From Thraustochytrium sp. TN22 (taxonomy: Eukaryota > Sar > Bigyra > Thraustochytrida > Thraustochytriidae): a stretch of 64,000 nt of DNA. A program made the position numbers and the translations under genes. The notes beneath the pieces were generated by a model, which was given only the letters and a program-made list of their open reading frames with translations, did no database searches and was not told where the DNA came from. The stretch spans positions 1-64,000 of the forward strand of contig JABLUY010000197.1 of the NCBI GenBank assembly GCA_013306675.1. The letters run 5' to 3'. Shown in pieces: positions 32,825 to 44,200 of this stretch (within the stretch, counting starts at the first letter, position 1; each line of letters begins with the position of its first letter).

Positions 32825-33967
32825 CTACTTGCGCTTGACGACGCCCTTGGAGCTGGCAGGCTTGAGGACAGAGAACGAGCACATGAGGTCCTGGGAGACG
32901 CTCATCATGCCGCCGGCGTTCTCGAACTCGCCGCAGTAGTTGGGGGCGGAGAAGATGGTGACGAGCTTGCGGTCAGCCTGAAACTCGTAGCCATCCTCGA
33001 CGACCTGGTGCGCGCGGCAGATGAGGTCGAGGTCATGCTTGGCGAGGAAGTCGCAGATGACGTCCGCGCCGAAGGTGTACGAGACGCCGCGGTCCGAGTG
33101 CGCCCAGCCGACCAGGTCGCGGTCCGGGTCCGCCCAGAGCAGATCGCAAAGGAGGCCTTCGTCCGGGACATTGCAGGGTCGCGCAATTAGGTTGATCTGG
33201 TGAAGGTCGATGAGCTCGTTTGACAAGCCACCGTGCATGCAGAGGATCTTGTCCTCCACGAGGCTCGCTACTGGCAAGCAGTTGAAGACGTCTCCAAACG
33301 TGCGCCAAAGCTTGATCGAGTAGCGCCGCTTACACTCATCATAAAAACCGTAGATGCTGTGTCGTAGGAGGCAGCGGAGGAGCCGGAAGGGAACGCACGC
33401 GCGTAGTCATAGTTAGTAGGCTGTCTCTCGTCTCGCATCTTTCCCATCTCTCTCTCTCTCATCTCGGCTCGGCTCGTCTCGTATCTTTCCCTTCTCTCTC
33501 GCTCTTTCTCCCCTCTCTATCTCTCTCTGTCGTCGCCATTCGCGTTCTCCGCGCGCGGGCAGAACGTACCGATTGATCGAGCTGCTCTCGTGGTTGCCGC
33601 GCAAGAGGAAAAAATTCTCCGGGTACTTGATCTTGTAGCAGAGCAGCAGGCAAATGGTCTCGATGCTCTGCGAGGCGCGGTCCACGTAGTCGCCCAGGAA
33701 CAGGTAGTTGGCCATCGGCGGGAACCCCCCCATCTCGAAGAGCCGCAGGAGATCGTAGTACTGGCCGTGGATGTCGCCGCAAATATTGATGGGCCCGCGG
33801 ATCTCCAGCAGCATGCGCTGGTTCAGCAGAACCTCGCGCGCCTTGGCCAGGATGGCCACGATGTCATCCTGCGCCAGGTCCACCTGCGTTCCGGGCTTGG
33901 CCTTGCGCACCGACAGCAGCTTCGCGATGATCGCGTCCACCTCCAGCACGCGCGTCGTGCTCGCCAT
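32825..33967 (-). CDS. Protein phosphatase 1 catalytic subunit (PP1), two exons
   Basis: This spliced gene encodes a 309-residue Ser/Thr phosphatase: exon 1 is 33967-33570 and exon 2 is 33356-32825. Joining them restores the PP1 sequence without a gap: [10 protein letters not shown] then [20 protein letters not shown]. The metal and catalytic motifs are all present: GDIHG (64-68), GDYVDR (92-97), GNHE (124-127), [17 protein letters not shown] and SAPNYCGEF. The RVxF-docking end [10 protein letters not shown] is also conserved, so it should partner with the usual regulatory subunits. Two oddities lie in otherwise invariant motifs: GDYVDRG is GDYVDRA (Ala98) and GNHEC is GNHES. The C-terminus is short and lacks the long tail of metazoan isoforms. 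It likely acts in cytosol and nucleus. This is the only confident spliced gene in the window. Confidence 0.92.
33357..33569 (-). other. Spliceosomal intron in PP1 (213 nt)
   Basis: The donor is CG|GTACGTTC at 33570/33569 and the acceptor CACAG|C at 33357/33356. Splicing completes an Arg codon between Asn-132 and Ile-134. On the coding strand the middle is a purine run of GAGA/GAGACGAGA repeats with a short pyrimidine patch (about CTCCTCCGCTGCCTCCTAC) before the AG. The splice call rests on exact restoration of the PP1 family sequence. Confidence 0.9.
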
Positions 33968-35399
33968 GCTGCCGCCCTTCCGGCCGCCGCCCCTTCGCGC
34001 CCGCGCTCGCCCGCCTCACGCCGCCGCGCCGCGCAGCCGACCCACGCAGCCACAGACGGGCGCCTCAGGCAGGCAGGCAGGCAGGCAGGCACGCGAGTCG
34101 TACCACCGCGACCCGCTCCTCGCCTCCGCCGCCGCGACCGGGTCGCGCGGCGCCGGCCCGCGCCGGTCGGAGCGAGGCGGGGCGGCGCGCCGCGCCGCGC
34201 CGCGAGAGCGCGCGCGCCAGCGAGCGGGCGCGGGCGAGAGGCCGGCCGGCCGCCGGAGAGCGCGACGCGAGGCGAGGCGAGGCGAGGCGAGGGAGAAGGA
34301 GGAGCGAGCGCGCGAAACAAGCGCGCGCCGCCGCCGCCGCCGGCCGCGCCGCCCGCCGCCGCCGCCGCCGCCGCCGCGCGCCGCAGGTGCGGCCGGGGTG
34401 CGTCCGCGCCCGCGCCGCCCGCCCTCGCCCGCCGCCGCCGCGCCCCGCGCGCCCCCGCGCGCACGCAAGAAGCTCGCGGCGCTCGCGGTCTGCAGCGGCG
34501 CGGAAGGGGCGCCGCGGCCGCCGCCCCCCCAGCCGCGCCGCGCCGCGTTCCGCCGCCGCGTTCCGCGCATGCTAAGGAGGCGTTGAGGAACCCGGCCCGG
34601 CGGGCTGCAAGCAGGCGCCATCCTCGGCTGCGCGGCGCGGCTGGGGGGGGGCGCCCGTGTCCGTTGAGGGGTGTGCGGCGGCCACGTGCGGTGACCACGT
34701 AGATAAGATAGATAGAAACCTTTGGAGATCGCCTCGGTGGGTCTCGGGTGGCTGGCGGGTGGCATGGCCGGGCTTGACGGAGGGCGGAGAAGCCTTGAGC
34801 CCGGCTGCGTCCGAGTCGTTATAAATGCAGGGTGCGGGTAGCGAGCGATGCACGGAGGGACGGCAGCGCGGAGGAGGGGCTGCATGCAAGCACGCGTCAT
34901 TGGGGGCATGCGTCGTGGAGAGCGCGTCACCTCGCCCAGGAGCTTTTCTCTACTCTAGCTAGCTAGCTCGCTAGGGCATACTTTTTGGCTGGAGATGATG
35001 GCGGCTCGCCAAGAGGAAGGACGGCAAACGTTTCCAATCTTGGAGAGAATCGAAGCGCATCGAAGAGAACAAGATGTGGTTCTCGAGGAGACCATCGGCG
35101 TCAGCGAGCCTCGGCTGCTCCCTCATGCAAGACAGCCTGCCGCGTCGGCGTAGTGGCCGCAGTAGCACGGGGCAGCACGGGTACGATGACCCTCGCCTGA
35201 CGCTTGGTCTCTAGCTAGCTAGTAGAGGCTACTGTCGCAGCAGCTTGGGCCAGCCAAACCGTCTCGCGGCCGACGAAGGTCGGTCGACGACCGCGGCAGC
35301 GGAGCAGCAGCGGCCGCGCAGCGGCGCGTGCTCGCTTGCTTCGTTCACTTGGCTTGGCTTGGCCTGGCCTGGCCTGTGGCTTGCTCGGCTGCGCGCAGG
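33968..35399. promoter_or_regulatory. Divergent intergenic region between PP1 and the KDEL-protein gene
   Basis: The PP1-proximal 700 bp are extremely GC-rich. They contain (AGGC)n at about 34073-34091, (GAGGC)n at about 34268-34291 and CGCC triplet runs at about 34327-34380. The middle (34690-34900) is closer to balanced composition. CTAGCTAGCTAG elements occur at about 34957-34972 and 35209-35222. A (GGCTT)n/(GGCCT)n pentamer run lies at about 35349-35385, ending 15 nt before the ATG at 35400. An Arg/Pro-rich open frame on the plus strand across 33590-34702 is not a believable gene. Confidence 0.5.
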
Positions 35400-37130
35400 A
35401 TGCGGCGCCCGCGACTGCAAGTGCGGCTGGCCATGGCCATGAGCGTGGCGAGCACGGGCTTGCTGGCGCTGGCGGCGCCGCCCGCTCGCGCCGGTGTCTT
35501 CGCGCGCGAGCGGGATGCGGCACTGCTGGACTGGCCGGCGGAGGATCGCGGCGACCACGCCGACGAGGTCTTCTTCGTGCGCGAAGAGCGCCTCGGCACG
35601 GAGTGCTTTCGCAGCTGCCTGAACCCTGGCACGAAGCAGGCAACAGCAGCAGGAGCAGCAGCAGGAGCAGCAGGCGCGCAAGAAGATGCAGGCTTTTTGG
35701 GCGAGGACGAGGACGACCAAGACGAGGACGACGGCCTGCTGCACGACACCGCTCAAGTGGAGGCCATGTGGCACTGCGAGCAGCGATGCGGCGTGCTGGT
35801 GCCCGTAGCGCTGGACGAGGTCTTGCACCTGTTCGCGGACAACGACCACGGGCGGTACCTGGTGCTGTGGGAGTCGCGCGCCTTCGCAGATGCCGCTCAC
35901 TCACGCACGGCGCTGCTAGAGCTCACCAAGGTAGCCGCGGACCTGCGCAAGCAAAAGCATAGCCGGCTGCGGCCACTGCTCTTCACATACGCCGGCTGGC
36001 GGCCGCAGGCCGACGCCATCGTGGACTGGTGGGCCACGCAGCACGCCTCGGACCGCGCGCGTCGCCCGTGGCAGAGCACGCCTTCCTCCTTTGGCGGCTG
36101 GGGCCGCGCCACGCTCAGCCTCGTGGAGCATGGCGCCGTGGTTTGGGACGTCTTCGACATCGTGCACTCGTCCAAGCACTGGCGCCTTTTGCACGACTTC
36201 GACTTTGGGCAAGACGAAGTCCTGCAGCAGCTCGACCCCTTCGCTGTGGCCGGTGACCTCAGCGGCTCGCTGCGCCATGTGCGGCAGCACCTCGACTCGT
36301 TGCACGCGCGCTTGCCGCTCCAAGTCTGCCTGCAGGTCGCGCGCATCGTCCTGGGCCCGCGCTTCAAGCAGGACCTCGCGCACGGCCACCACGAAGAGCA
36401 CCTGGATGCGCTGGCCGAGCACTGTGAGGACCTCGGCGCCGAGGAGGAGGCCGACCTCGCGGCGCACCGTGGCGATCTCGACTACGAGCGTTTCGGCCTC
36501 ATGGTCAAGCAGATGGGCATCGTCGACGCGGAGGCCTCCATGTTCAAGCACGCCCTCACGACTTGGCGCTCCGTCCTCACGTACGTGCAGCCCGAGGCAA
36601 GCAGGGCCCGCGCGCCTCTCATTATCATGGCCTCGTTGGTGCCCGTCTACGACGGCGGCATCGAGGGCGACCTCGGCGTTGGCGACCGCCACGAGGCCCT
36701 CATGATCTCGCTCTGCTACCGTAATCATACCATCCCGCCCGGCGCCACCGAGGACCGGTACGCAGTCGCGGCCAAGTCCGCGCAGGGCCTCGTCAATGCC
36801 GACGTGCTGCTCGCGCTCGTGCCCTGCGGTGACCAGCAGCCGCGCGAGGTGCTCGAATGTATCAAAGCCGTGCTCGCCGACGCGCGCGCCGGCAGCCTCG
36901 ACCTCGAGGTCGCCGCCGGCGGAGCGTTTTACGAGATCGCCGGCTTTGTCTTTGGTGTCGGCTTTGTGGGCAAGCCGGCCTACGCCGCGCTGCGGACCTA
37001 TTGGAGCGCCGACCCAGCCATTCCCGGCCAGGGCGAGTTCCCACCCGACCATGAGACCGAGCGTTACGTACACGAGCACCAGCGCCGTAATCGTAAGCCC
37101 TCCAAGGTAGTATACAAGGACGAGCTCTGA
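35400..37130 (+). CDS. ER-luminal protein with signal peptide and C-terminal KDEL, unknown function
   Basis: This 576-residue protein starts MRRPRLQVRLAMAMSVASTG, a classic signal peptide (basic n-region, hydrophobic core, ARA cleavage at about residue 31). It ends KPSKVVYKDEL, the exact KDEL ER-retrieval signal. It should therefore be soluble in the ER lumen. The mature part has an acidic linker (EDEDDQDEDD), a Trp-rich region (YAGWRPQADAIVDWWATQHA; SFGGWGRATLSLVEHGAVVW), many His residues and a late hydrophobic Gly-rich segment IAGFVFGVGFVGKPAY. One Asn-x-Thr site (RNHT) could be glycosylated. No thioredoxin, chaperone or lectin signature is evident, so the job in the ER is unknown. The start at 35400 is chosen over the ORF start at 35328 because only this gives the signal peptide. 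Confidence 0.8.
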   Translation: MRRPRLQVRLAMAMSVASTGLLALAAPPARAGVFARERDAALLDWPAEDRGDHADEVFFVREERLGTECFRSCLNPGTKQATAAGAAAGAAGAQEDAGFLGEDEDDQDEDDGLLHDTAQVEAMWHCEQRCGVLVPVALDEVLHLFADNDHGRYLVLWESRAFADAAHSRTALLELTKVAADLRKQKHSRLRPLLFTYAGWRPQADAIVDWWATQHASDRARRPWQSTPSSFGGWGRATLSLVEHGAVVWDVFDIVHSSKHWRLLHDFDFGQDEVLQQLDPFAVAGDLSGSLRHVRQHLDSLHARLPLQVCLQVARIVLGPRFKQDLAHGHHEEHLDALAEHCEDLGAEEEADLAAHRGDLDYERFGLMVKQMGIVDAEASMFKHALTTWRSVLTYVQPEASRARAPLIIMASLVPVYDGGIEGDLGVGDRHEALMISLCYRNHTIPPGATEDRYAVAAKSAQGLVNADVLLALVPCGDQQPREVLECIKAVLADARAGSLDLEVAAGGAFYEIAGFVFGVGFVGKPAYAALRTYWSADPAIPGQGEFPPDHETERYVHEHQRRNRKPSKVVYKDEL

Positions 37131-37259
37131 GGACAACCTAATTTCTTCGTTCTTTGTTTTTTTTTTCATTCATCAAGAATAATGCTGGAGCGGCCACGCA
37201 CAGGGTGGTGCTGCCGTGCGCTGGAGTGGGATGGGATATAAAACGTCTTTCTTCGTGTC

Positions 37260-38036
37260 TTATCGCGCATGGTACTGCTCGCCGCGCGCTTGCTTCAAGT
37301 ACTTGGCCTCTACTGCTGCGAGCCAGTCGTCCTCCGCTTCATCTGCATGCTCCTCCTCGTCGTCGTCCTCGTCTGCGCCCGTGCTGAGTCCAGACCGCGA
37401 TATGTTCTGCCGCGCCCGGGAGGAGGTTGACGCGGAGAATCGCACCTCGCGAATCTGTGGAATGCCAAACTCTGTGTCCATCTCCGCGTAGATGTTTGAG
37501 ATGGAGCTCGGGTCTGCCTCCTGCGACGAATACGCGCCGCGCTGCTGCTCGGCAGCCCCTTGGGCCCCGGACACTGCGTCATCCGTGGGCGCGTCTTCCT
37601 CGTCGTCCTCGCGAATGATGCTTGGCGGTTCCGAAGAGCCCGTTCCGCTCAAAGACGAGGGCAGGTGCAGCATGGTATCGAGGCCGGATGAGGACACCGT
37701 GGAGACCACGGGTGGAGCAGCGACGGGACCGCGTGATCCAGCTTCCGCGGGTTTGCGTGCCAGGCTTGCAACCGCGGCTGCAGTCGTGGCCGGGCCCAGC
37801 CCGCTCCCACGCGGGCTGTCCGTGGCCGAGGCGGGGGTAGGCTCGGCGACCCTCGCGGCGGCTGAAGTGACCTCAGCCGGAGCCACCTCCTCCGTAGCAC
37901 TGACCTGCTGATCCGCAATATCTCCCTTGGCCTCAACACCCTCGGCCTCCTCGTCCTCCTCGTCGTACTGCTGCAGACCGGCCAGGTACACGGCCGTGGG
38001 CGCCTCGTCCGGTGGCGGCGGCGTGTTCGCCGCCAT

Positions 38037-38086
<50 letters not shown>

Positions 38087-41009
38087 ACGAGGTCGGCCGC
38101 GTCGGCGGCGCAAGAGCAGGCGCGGGTGCAATTGGCGCAGCAGCACCAGCAGCACCAGCAGCACCAGCAGCACCAACAGATGCAGAGGCATTGGCGGACT
38201 CGAGTGCCATGGTCTGTGCGCGCGTCAGCGAGTTGATTCTCATCTGCTCCTCCATGAGCTTTTGCAGGCCCAAGATCTGCTGCTGCATGAGCGAGATCTG
38301 CTGCTGCTGCACGGACAGCATGTTGTAGTACTTGTGGCTCCGGCCGTGGCCGTGGCGCGCCGAGGAGGCGCGAGAAGACGCCATCGAGTGGTTCGCGGGG
38401 CCCAGGGCAGACGCTTCGAACGACGAGGCCAGAAAAGAGGTCGTCTCGGATGGACCGCGAGGCCGCCGGTGCCGGCCGCTGCGGTGTGCGCCGCGCGACC
38501 CGCCCACATCCCTTTGCCGGCTTCCACTGCCACTACGACTACGCATGTGCCGGAGCGGCGACCGCGAGAAGCCGAGACTTTCGCTGAGACGACTCTCGGC
38601 CCCGCCTCGTCGCCCTCCGCCACCGCCACCATAGATGGTGGAGAGCATCGTGTGCTGGGCGGGCGGATCGCTTTCGCGGAAGCCAAAGTCGTCGTGGTCG
38701 CCCCGCGTGAGCCCAAGGTCGCCATCGTCCCCGTAGTCGTCCTCGTCCTCGTCTTCGGCCCCATCCTCGTTGCGCTCGTTCCGGTCTCCGCTCTCATCGT
38801 ACGGCGCCGGAGTTTCTTCGAGCCGAAAGTACATGGAGTCAATCTCGCCGTACTCCATCGTGTCGTCCGCAGCAGCGCCGCGCGTCACCTCCGGCCCGCC
38901 CGCAGCGTGGTATGGCGGCAGCGGCGGCGGCGGCGGCGGCGGAGGGGAGGGAGGGTGCGAGAGCCGAGAGCGCGAGTCGTGGCCCGAGGCGCGCCGCGAT
39001 CGGGCCGCATGCTGCGGAGGGAACGGGGGCGGCGGCGGCGGAATGGACGCCTCCGAGAGCCGGCTCTGGCTCAGCGCATGGCGGCTGTCGCCGCGATTCA
39101 CATGGCCGCGGACATTCTCCGCACCTGGAAGCTGCGGTTGCGAGCGGCCGCCGTGCCCATGTGCCAGCGCGTCGTAGGCACGGTGAAAAGCCTGGCGCCG
39201 CGAGACGGCCTCGACGTGGTAAAAGGGAGCCTCCACAACGTCGCCCTGAGCGAACTGCGGCGCGTTCAGCATGCCCACGTCGACCTCGAGCGCGGCTTCG
39301 AGCTGCAGGAAGGGCCGCGCGCTGACACCGACGCGCGCGAGGGCCTCGCGGTCCTGGCCCATGGCATAGGAGCACTCCACGAACTGCGGCGTCGGGCAAC
39401 CCGGTGGGTAAAGCACGACCAGGAAGGTGGTGGGCGCGCCGGCCGGCGCCACCTTCTCCTTCACGCGCTCGTTATGGATGTACCTCAGGCAGGCGGACCA
39501 CAGAAAGGGCTCGCTCAAAAAGTCCTGCCAGCTCTGTGGCAAGGCGGCGCGGCCGCCCGATGCGCCCTGGGCGCCGGCACCCGCGGCCTCCGGCAGCGAG
39601 GAGCTGCGCAGCCAAATACCCACCAAAGGAAGCTCATAGGCCATGGGGTCGTCCTCGAGCAGGAAGACAGCCTTGCGCGTCTGATTGAGCGTAATGAAGC
39701 CGCAGGCGGTCGGGTCCGTCGGATCCACCTCGGCGTTGGCCGCAGCCCCAGCGCTAGCCCAGGCGTCCAGCTGGCGTGCCAGCGGCGTCATGAGCACCGA
39801 AAGGGGCGTGATGGGCGTGAACGCGAGCGAGATGGCGGGTAGCACCACCTCCGTCCGCAGCACGAGGCGATTCCCAGGGAGCGCCTTGCAGACCGCAAAG
39901 CCGTCCAGATATTGCATCGGGTCCGCCGGGCCGCGCACGCGGAAGTTGTTCACCACGCGGCGCAGGATGCGCGCGTATTCATCCTGATCAAAGTCTGTGC
40001 CGCTTTCCAGCGCGCGCTCGCTGCGCACCTCGAAGGCGTTCCCGTAGCCGCCCGAGACCATCTCCTCGTGAGCCACGGCCAGCTCCTCCTCGGACGCGCG
40101 CCTGTACGCGCACGCGATACGCAGCTGGCCCGCCCGGCGCGCCTTAGGCGATGCGTAGAAGCTCTGCACGGAGGCGGCCCATGCGCCACCGACCCAGTCG
40201 CCGCCCATGAAACGCGGCTCCGGCTTGCCTCCCGCATAGCCGGCGAGAGTCGGCGTGGTCTTGAGCGGGAACTCCTGCGTCAGCACGTCCAGCTCGCGAA
40301 GCTTGCGCGCGTCCATGGACCCAAAGTAGCCCGTCTTGGCCGCCAGGTCATTGTACAGAGACGCCAGCGCGGCGCGCCGGAATCGCAGCACCGGAACGTG
40401 CGCCTCGGCGCCCAGTACGCAGGCGTCCCCGAGCGGCGTGCGGTCCCAGAGCACCGTGCGCAGCGGCGGGAAGCAGACGTCCTGGAACACGCTCAAGGTC
40501 GGCGCCTCCGTCATGGACATCGGCGCCGCCCCGGCCGAGGCCGCCACGCGTCGGCCCTTCGCGGCCGACGGCGCCGCGAGGGTCGCCAGCATGCTCTCGT
40601 CGGCCAGCACGTCCTGCGCGAAGCTCGGCGCGCGCCGCGACGCGCGCGCCCTGCCACTCGACCTGCCGCTCGACCTGCTCGCGTCCAAGCTATGGTGGTT
40701 CGTGCGCTGCTTGCCGCGCGCCGCGCGCTGCCCGCTCCGGCGCGAGCGCCGGCTCGTGTCGACCTGCTGGAACCCGTGCACGCGGTCCTCGGCGCGCGCG
40801 GGCGCCATGGTTTCCGGCTCGTCCCAGACCATCACGTCCTCGCCGAGCCGCTCCATCTCCGCGCGCGACGCCAGCGCCAGCCCGCTGCCCTCCGCGTCCT
40901 CCTGCTCGCGCTCGAGGTCGTCGTCGTGCTGGCGCGCCGGCAGCTGCGCGCCGCGCCGCAGCGCCGCCCGCGAGCCGCCCGCCGCCAGCCGCGGCCGCGG
41001 GCCCTGCAT
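37260..41009 (-). CDS. STIL: STIL/SIL homologue (centriole duplication, Ana2/SAS-5 group)
   Basis: This 1249-residue protein matches vertebrate STIL, which recruits SAS-6 and PLK4 partners to start procentriole assembly. The conserved N-terminal domain spans about 175-620. It opens with FPPLRTVLWDRTPLGD (compare the STIL RTALWDPTPVGD-type start). Later it reads CGFITLNQTRKAVFLLEDDP, AYELPLVGIWLRS and FLWSACLRYIHNERVKEKV, ending TTFLVVLYPPGCPTPQFVEC. A Gln/Leu coiled coil at about 890-930 (YYNMLSVQQQQISLMQQQIL) fits the family's PLK4-binding and oligomerisation helix. The remainder is Ser/Glu-rich and disordered, with poly-Ala, His/Ser and Asp/Glu runs. The length is close to human STIL (about 1290). 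The start at 41009 (MQGPRPRLAAGG) follows a GC alternating tract; the ORF extends upstream only because of codon bias. Confidence 0.82.
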
Positions 41010-41261
41010 CGCCGCCCCCGGAGCGCGCGCGCGCGCGAGCGGTTCTGCCGCGCGCGCGCGCGCGCGCCCGCGCGCCCCGCAACGGCGCGCCGCGCCAGGA
41101 CCGCGGCGCTGCGCCGGCCAACCTAACGACCGCCGCCGCGGCCCGCATGCAGTCACGAGGACGAAGTCAAATTCAAATTGGAAAGCGAGCAAAGCAGGTT
41201 CGCGCGCCAGGCCCGCGCGGCCGCGCGCGCGCGCGGCGGGCGGCGCGCGGCGGGCGGCGGC
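41010..41261. promoter_or_regulatory. Bidirectional promoter with alternating CG tracts
   Basis: Only 252 bp separate the STIL ATG (minus) from the ATG of the plus-strand zinc-ribbon gene. Alternating CG runs lie at 41023-41037 (15 nt) and 41049-41067 (19 nt), candidates for Z-DNA under negative supercoiling. A further GCGCGC run lies at about 41222-41236. No TATA box is evident. Confidence 0.55.
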
Positions 41262-44200
41262 ATGCGGGGCGGCGGCCAGCGCCGCAGGGGCGGCGCGCTC
41301 GCCGGCGCGCGGAGCGAGCTCGCGGAGCTGCAGCGCCTCGAGGAGCGCGCCTCGGGCCTGCGGCGGCGCGCGGCGCGCGGCGAGCGCGCGGGCGAGGAGG
41401 AGGGGCCGAGGGCGCTGCTGCCGGGCTGGACAGCGCCCGAGGCGCGCCAAGGCCCGCCGTCCATCTCGCTGCGCTGCGACGATGAGGCTGCGGTCCTGGA
41501 GCGCGTCAAGGAGGAGGTGCGGCACGTGGCGCGAGGCCTGGCGCACGGCCGCGGCGACCTGCAGCGCATGACCGCGGCGCAGGCTTTCCGGACAGTGCTT
41601 CCGGAGAAGCTCTTCTCGGTCCTGCTTTCGTACCTGGAACTGGTGACGCCCGCGGACAGCCAAGGTGGGCTCGAGGAGGCGCTTCGCAAGTACCTGCGCG
41701 CGTTTCTGCTCGCGCAGATACGCGAGGCGGATCTGGAGGGCGATGCGGGCCAGGCGACCGTGCAGAGCGCCCTCGAGGCGCTCCAGGCCTCGCAAGACGG
41801 CGCAGCCGACGCATTGCAGCGGCACCTGGACGCGTCTTGCCAGGACGCTTGGCGCGCTCGCCTTTGCAGCGAGGTACCACGCTACCTCTCCCTGGACTGC
41901 CTCGACTTTGGGTCACACGCCCTCGACCTCTGCCTCGACGCATCTACCGGCCTCATCGTCTGGACCGAGCAGCGAGCTCCCGCAACGCCTGGCCGTCTTT
42001 GGACTGCCGCGCGCAACCTGCTCCCTGCACCGCTCCCAGAGGCCGACGCCTTTCCTGCCGCGGTAGTCTTCATGGACCAAGGGACGGATGGCGCCACCTC
42101 ATGGGCGGCCCTTGACCGCCTTCCAGAAGGCGCCTTGGGCCTCGTCGCCGTGCCTGAACGCGCGTTTCCTGTCTCCGAGCTCGTCCCGGACACTTGCTCT
42201 CCTACGATCGGCTGGACGGTGGCCCACGCTGATGCAAACCTCGGTCTTGATGGTGCACTCTGCGCGCAGACCACCTTTGGCGGCGACGGTCCACGCGCAG
42301 CTGGTCTTGTGCAGACGGGCGGCACGCCCGCATGCAGCCTGCACGAATGGAGCCTGCTTGGCAACGGCGTGCCGTCTCCCGACGCTGTGGACGGCTGGCG
42401 TCTGGCGCGTCTTTTTCGCATCGACGAGTATGTAGCCGCCCACATACGTTCCGAATTCTTTCCGACGGGATCTGCGGACCCGGACCTCACGACGGCTCGC
42501 CAAGTGCTGGCGTCCAAGCCCGTGACGGACGTGCTCCGCTGCGCGATGCACAGTTGGTTCCCGATACGTCCCTCGGAACTTATGGAAGAGACTGCTGATC
42601 TGGACGTCATTGCGCAGCGGCTCGAGGAGGCCCAGACCCACTTCGGAGCGTCAGATTTCCGAGCGAGCGCCACCGTTTCCATCGAGGACGCGGTGGCGCG
42701 CTCGGTTCTCGTGCAGAGCCGGTCGCTCGTCGCAGACATGCGCGTCGACGACACGATGATGTCCGTGCTCGTGGAGATGGCCCCGACCGACCAGACGGAC
42801 GGCGGCTTCGTCTTTGAGCGTTGCATGGGCGAGAATCTTGCCTCGGTGATGCCTTGTGCGCGCGCTCGCGCTCGCGCCCTGCATCGAGCCAAGGTCCTTC
42901 GCCTCGGGAACATTCTCGTCGCACACATACGTGGACCGAACGTGGACCTCGTGGGTGTTTCACTGGTCACGCTGGCGCCAGAGTTTGCGTCGATCACATT
43001 GGCGCTCGAGACCTGGGCGCAGGAGCACTTCAAGGCTATTGCGCTTGAGCATGCCCGTTTGCCGCACCTCGGGCCAAGGGGGGGTGAGTCGTATGCCGGC
43101 GCCGGCGACCATCGCACGGCCGAAGTCTATCTGGGTCTCTCACGAGCGCTGAACGCCCAGACGAGCCTAAGCGCCATGGGGTCGCGCGCCCAGCTCCTAC
43201 CGCGCGCCCTGGCGCTGTGGCAACTCTGGATGGGGCTGCACGAACCACCGCATCGCGCGCTGCGAGCTGCGTCAGCGTGCAGTGCCGGCCGACCTCAGGT
43301 CGAGCGCGCTCTCGTCTGCACGCTGCAGCAGGTCGTGTACAACGCTTTTCGTGTGTACTCCTTGAGCGCACAGTGGGAGGCGGTGGCTGTTGCACAGGAC
43401 TACGGCGCGCTTTGTACTGCGCTGCAATCGCCCACCTCCTTCAGGTCATTTGTCTTTGCGCTGCATGAGTGCCTCGTCGCAGAAGCGGCCGCGCCCCATG
43501 GCATGGCAATGTCCAGCGCGGGCCTCGCGGCCAGCGGAGAGAGCACGGGGGCTCCTCCGAGGCCGCCGACCACATTCACCGCGCCCCGCGCGACGCGGGT
43601 CGTCGATGGAGGCGGTGATCTGCTCGCTTCGCCTCGTGTTGCCACGGACGAATTGGGGGGCGGTGCTCCCGCGAGGCCGCGCAAGCGGCGACTCATTGCT
43701 GTGGAGGGTCCGAGGTACAATCGGCTCAGGACGGCAAACTCGGAGGAGGGCTCGCGCACCCGGCTTGACAGCAGCCTCCCGCACTTTCACGTGCACGCGC
43801 CGCCGCGCGAGGGCAAGGATGTCGCCCGCTTGAGCTGCGCCGCGTGCTGCCGCGTGTGCGAGACGGGCCGCCCACACGAGTATCGCATCGGGCGTGGGAC
43901 TCGCAAGTGGTGCTCGGTTTGCCACGTTCCGCTGTGCAAGCGCTGTTTCATCCCGTTCCACACGCTCCGCAAGGTCCCTTGGCCCAAGTGCCTCGCGGAG
44001 CGCCAGACCGTAGACGACGGCGCCGAGGACGGCGCCGAGGACGGGGTTTCTGCTGATGAGGTGGTGGACTCAGCTGCGGCCGGGTATCGTGCAGTAGCCC
44101 CGGTGGGGGCGGCCGGCACACGACGCCTCTCGGCGCCAATGCTCACGTACGCCACGGAGGAGGACCACCACGGTGGAGCCTTTGGCGTTGGCGTTGGCGT

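Noticed and set aside
33590-34702. 370-codon plus-strand frame opposite PP1 and its GC-rich leader
   Set aside because: Its first part is antisense to PP1 exon 1, the rest is Arg/Pro/Ala repeat-derived; no domain.
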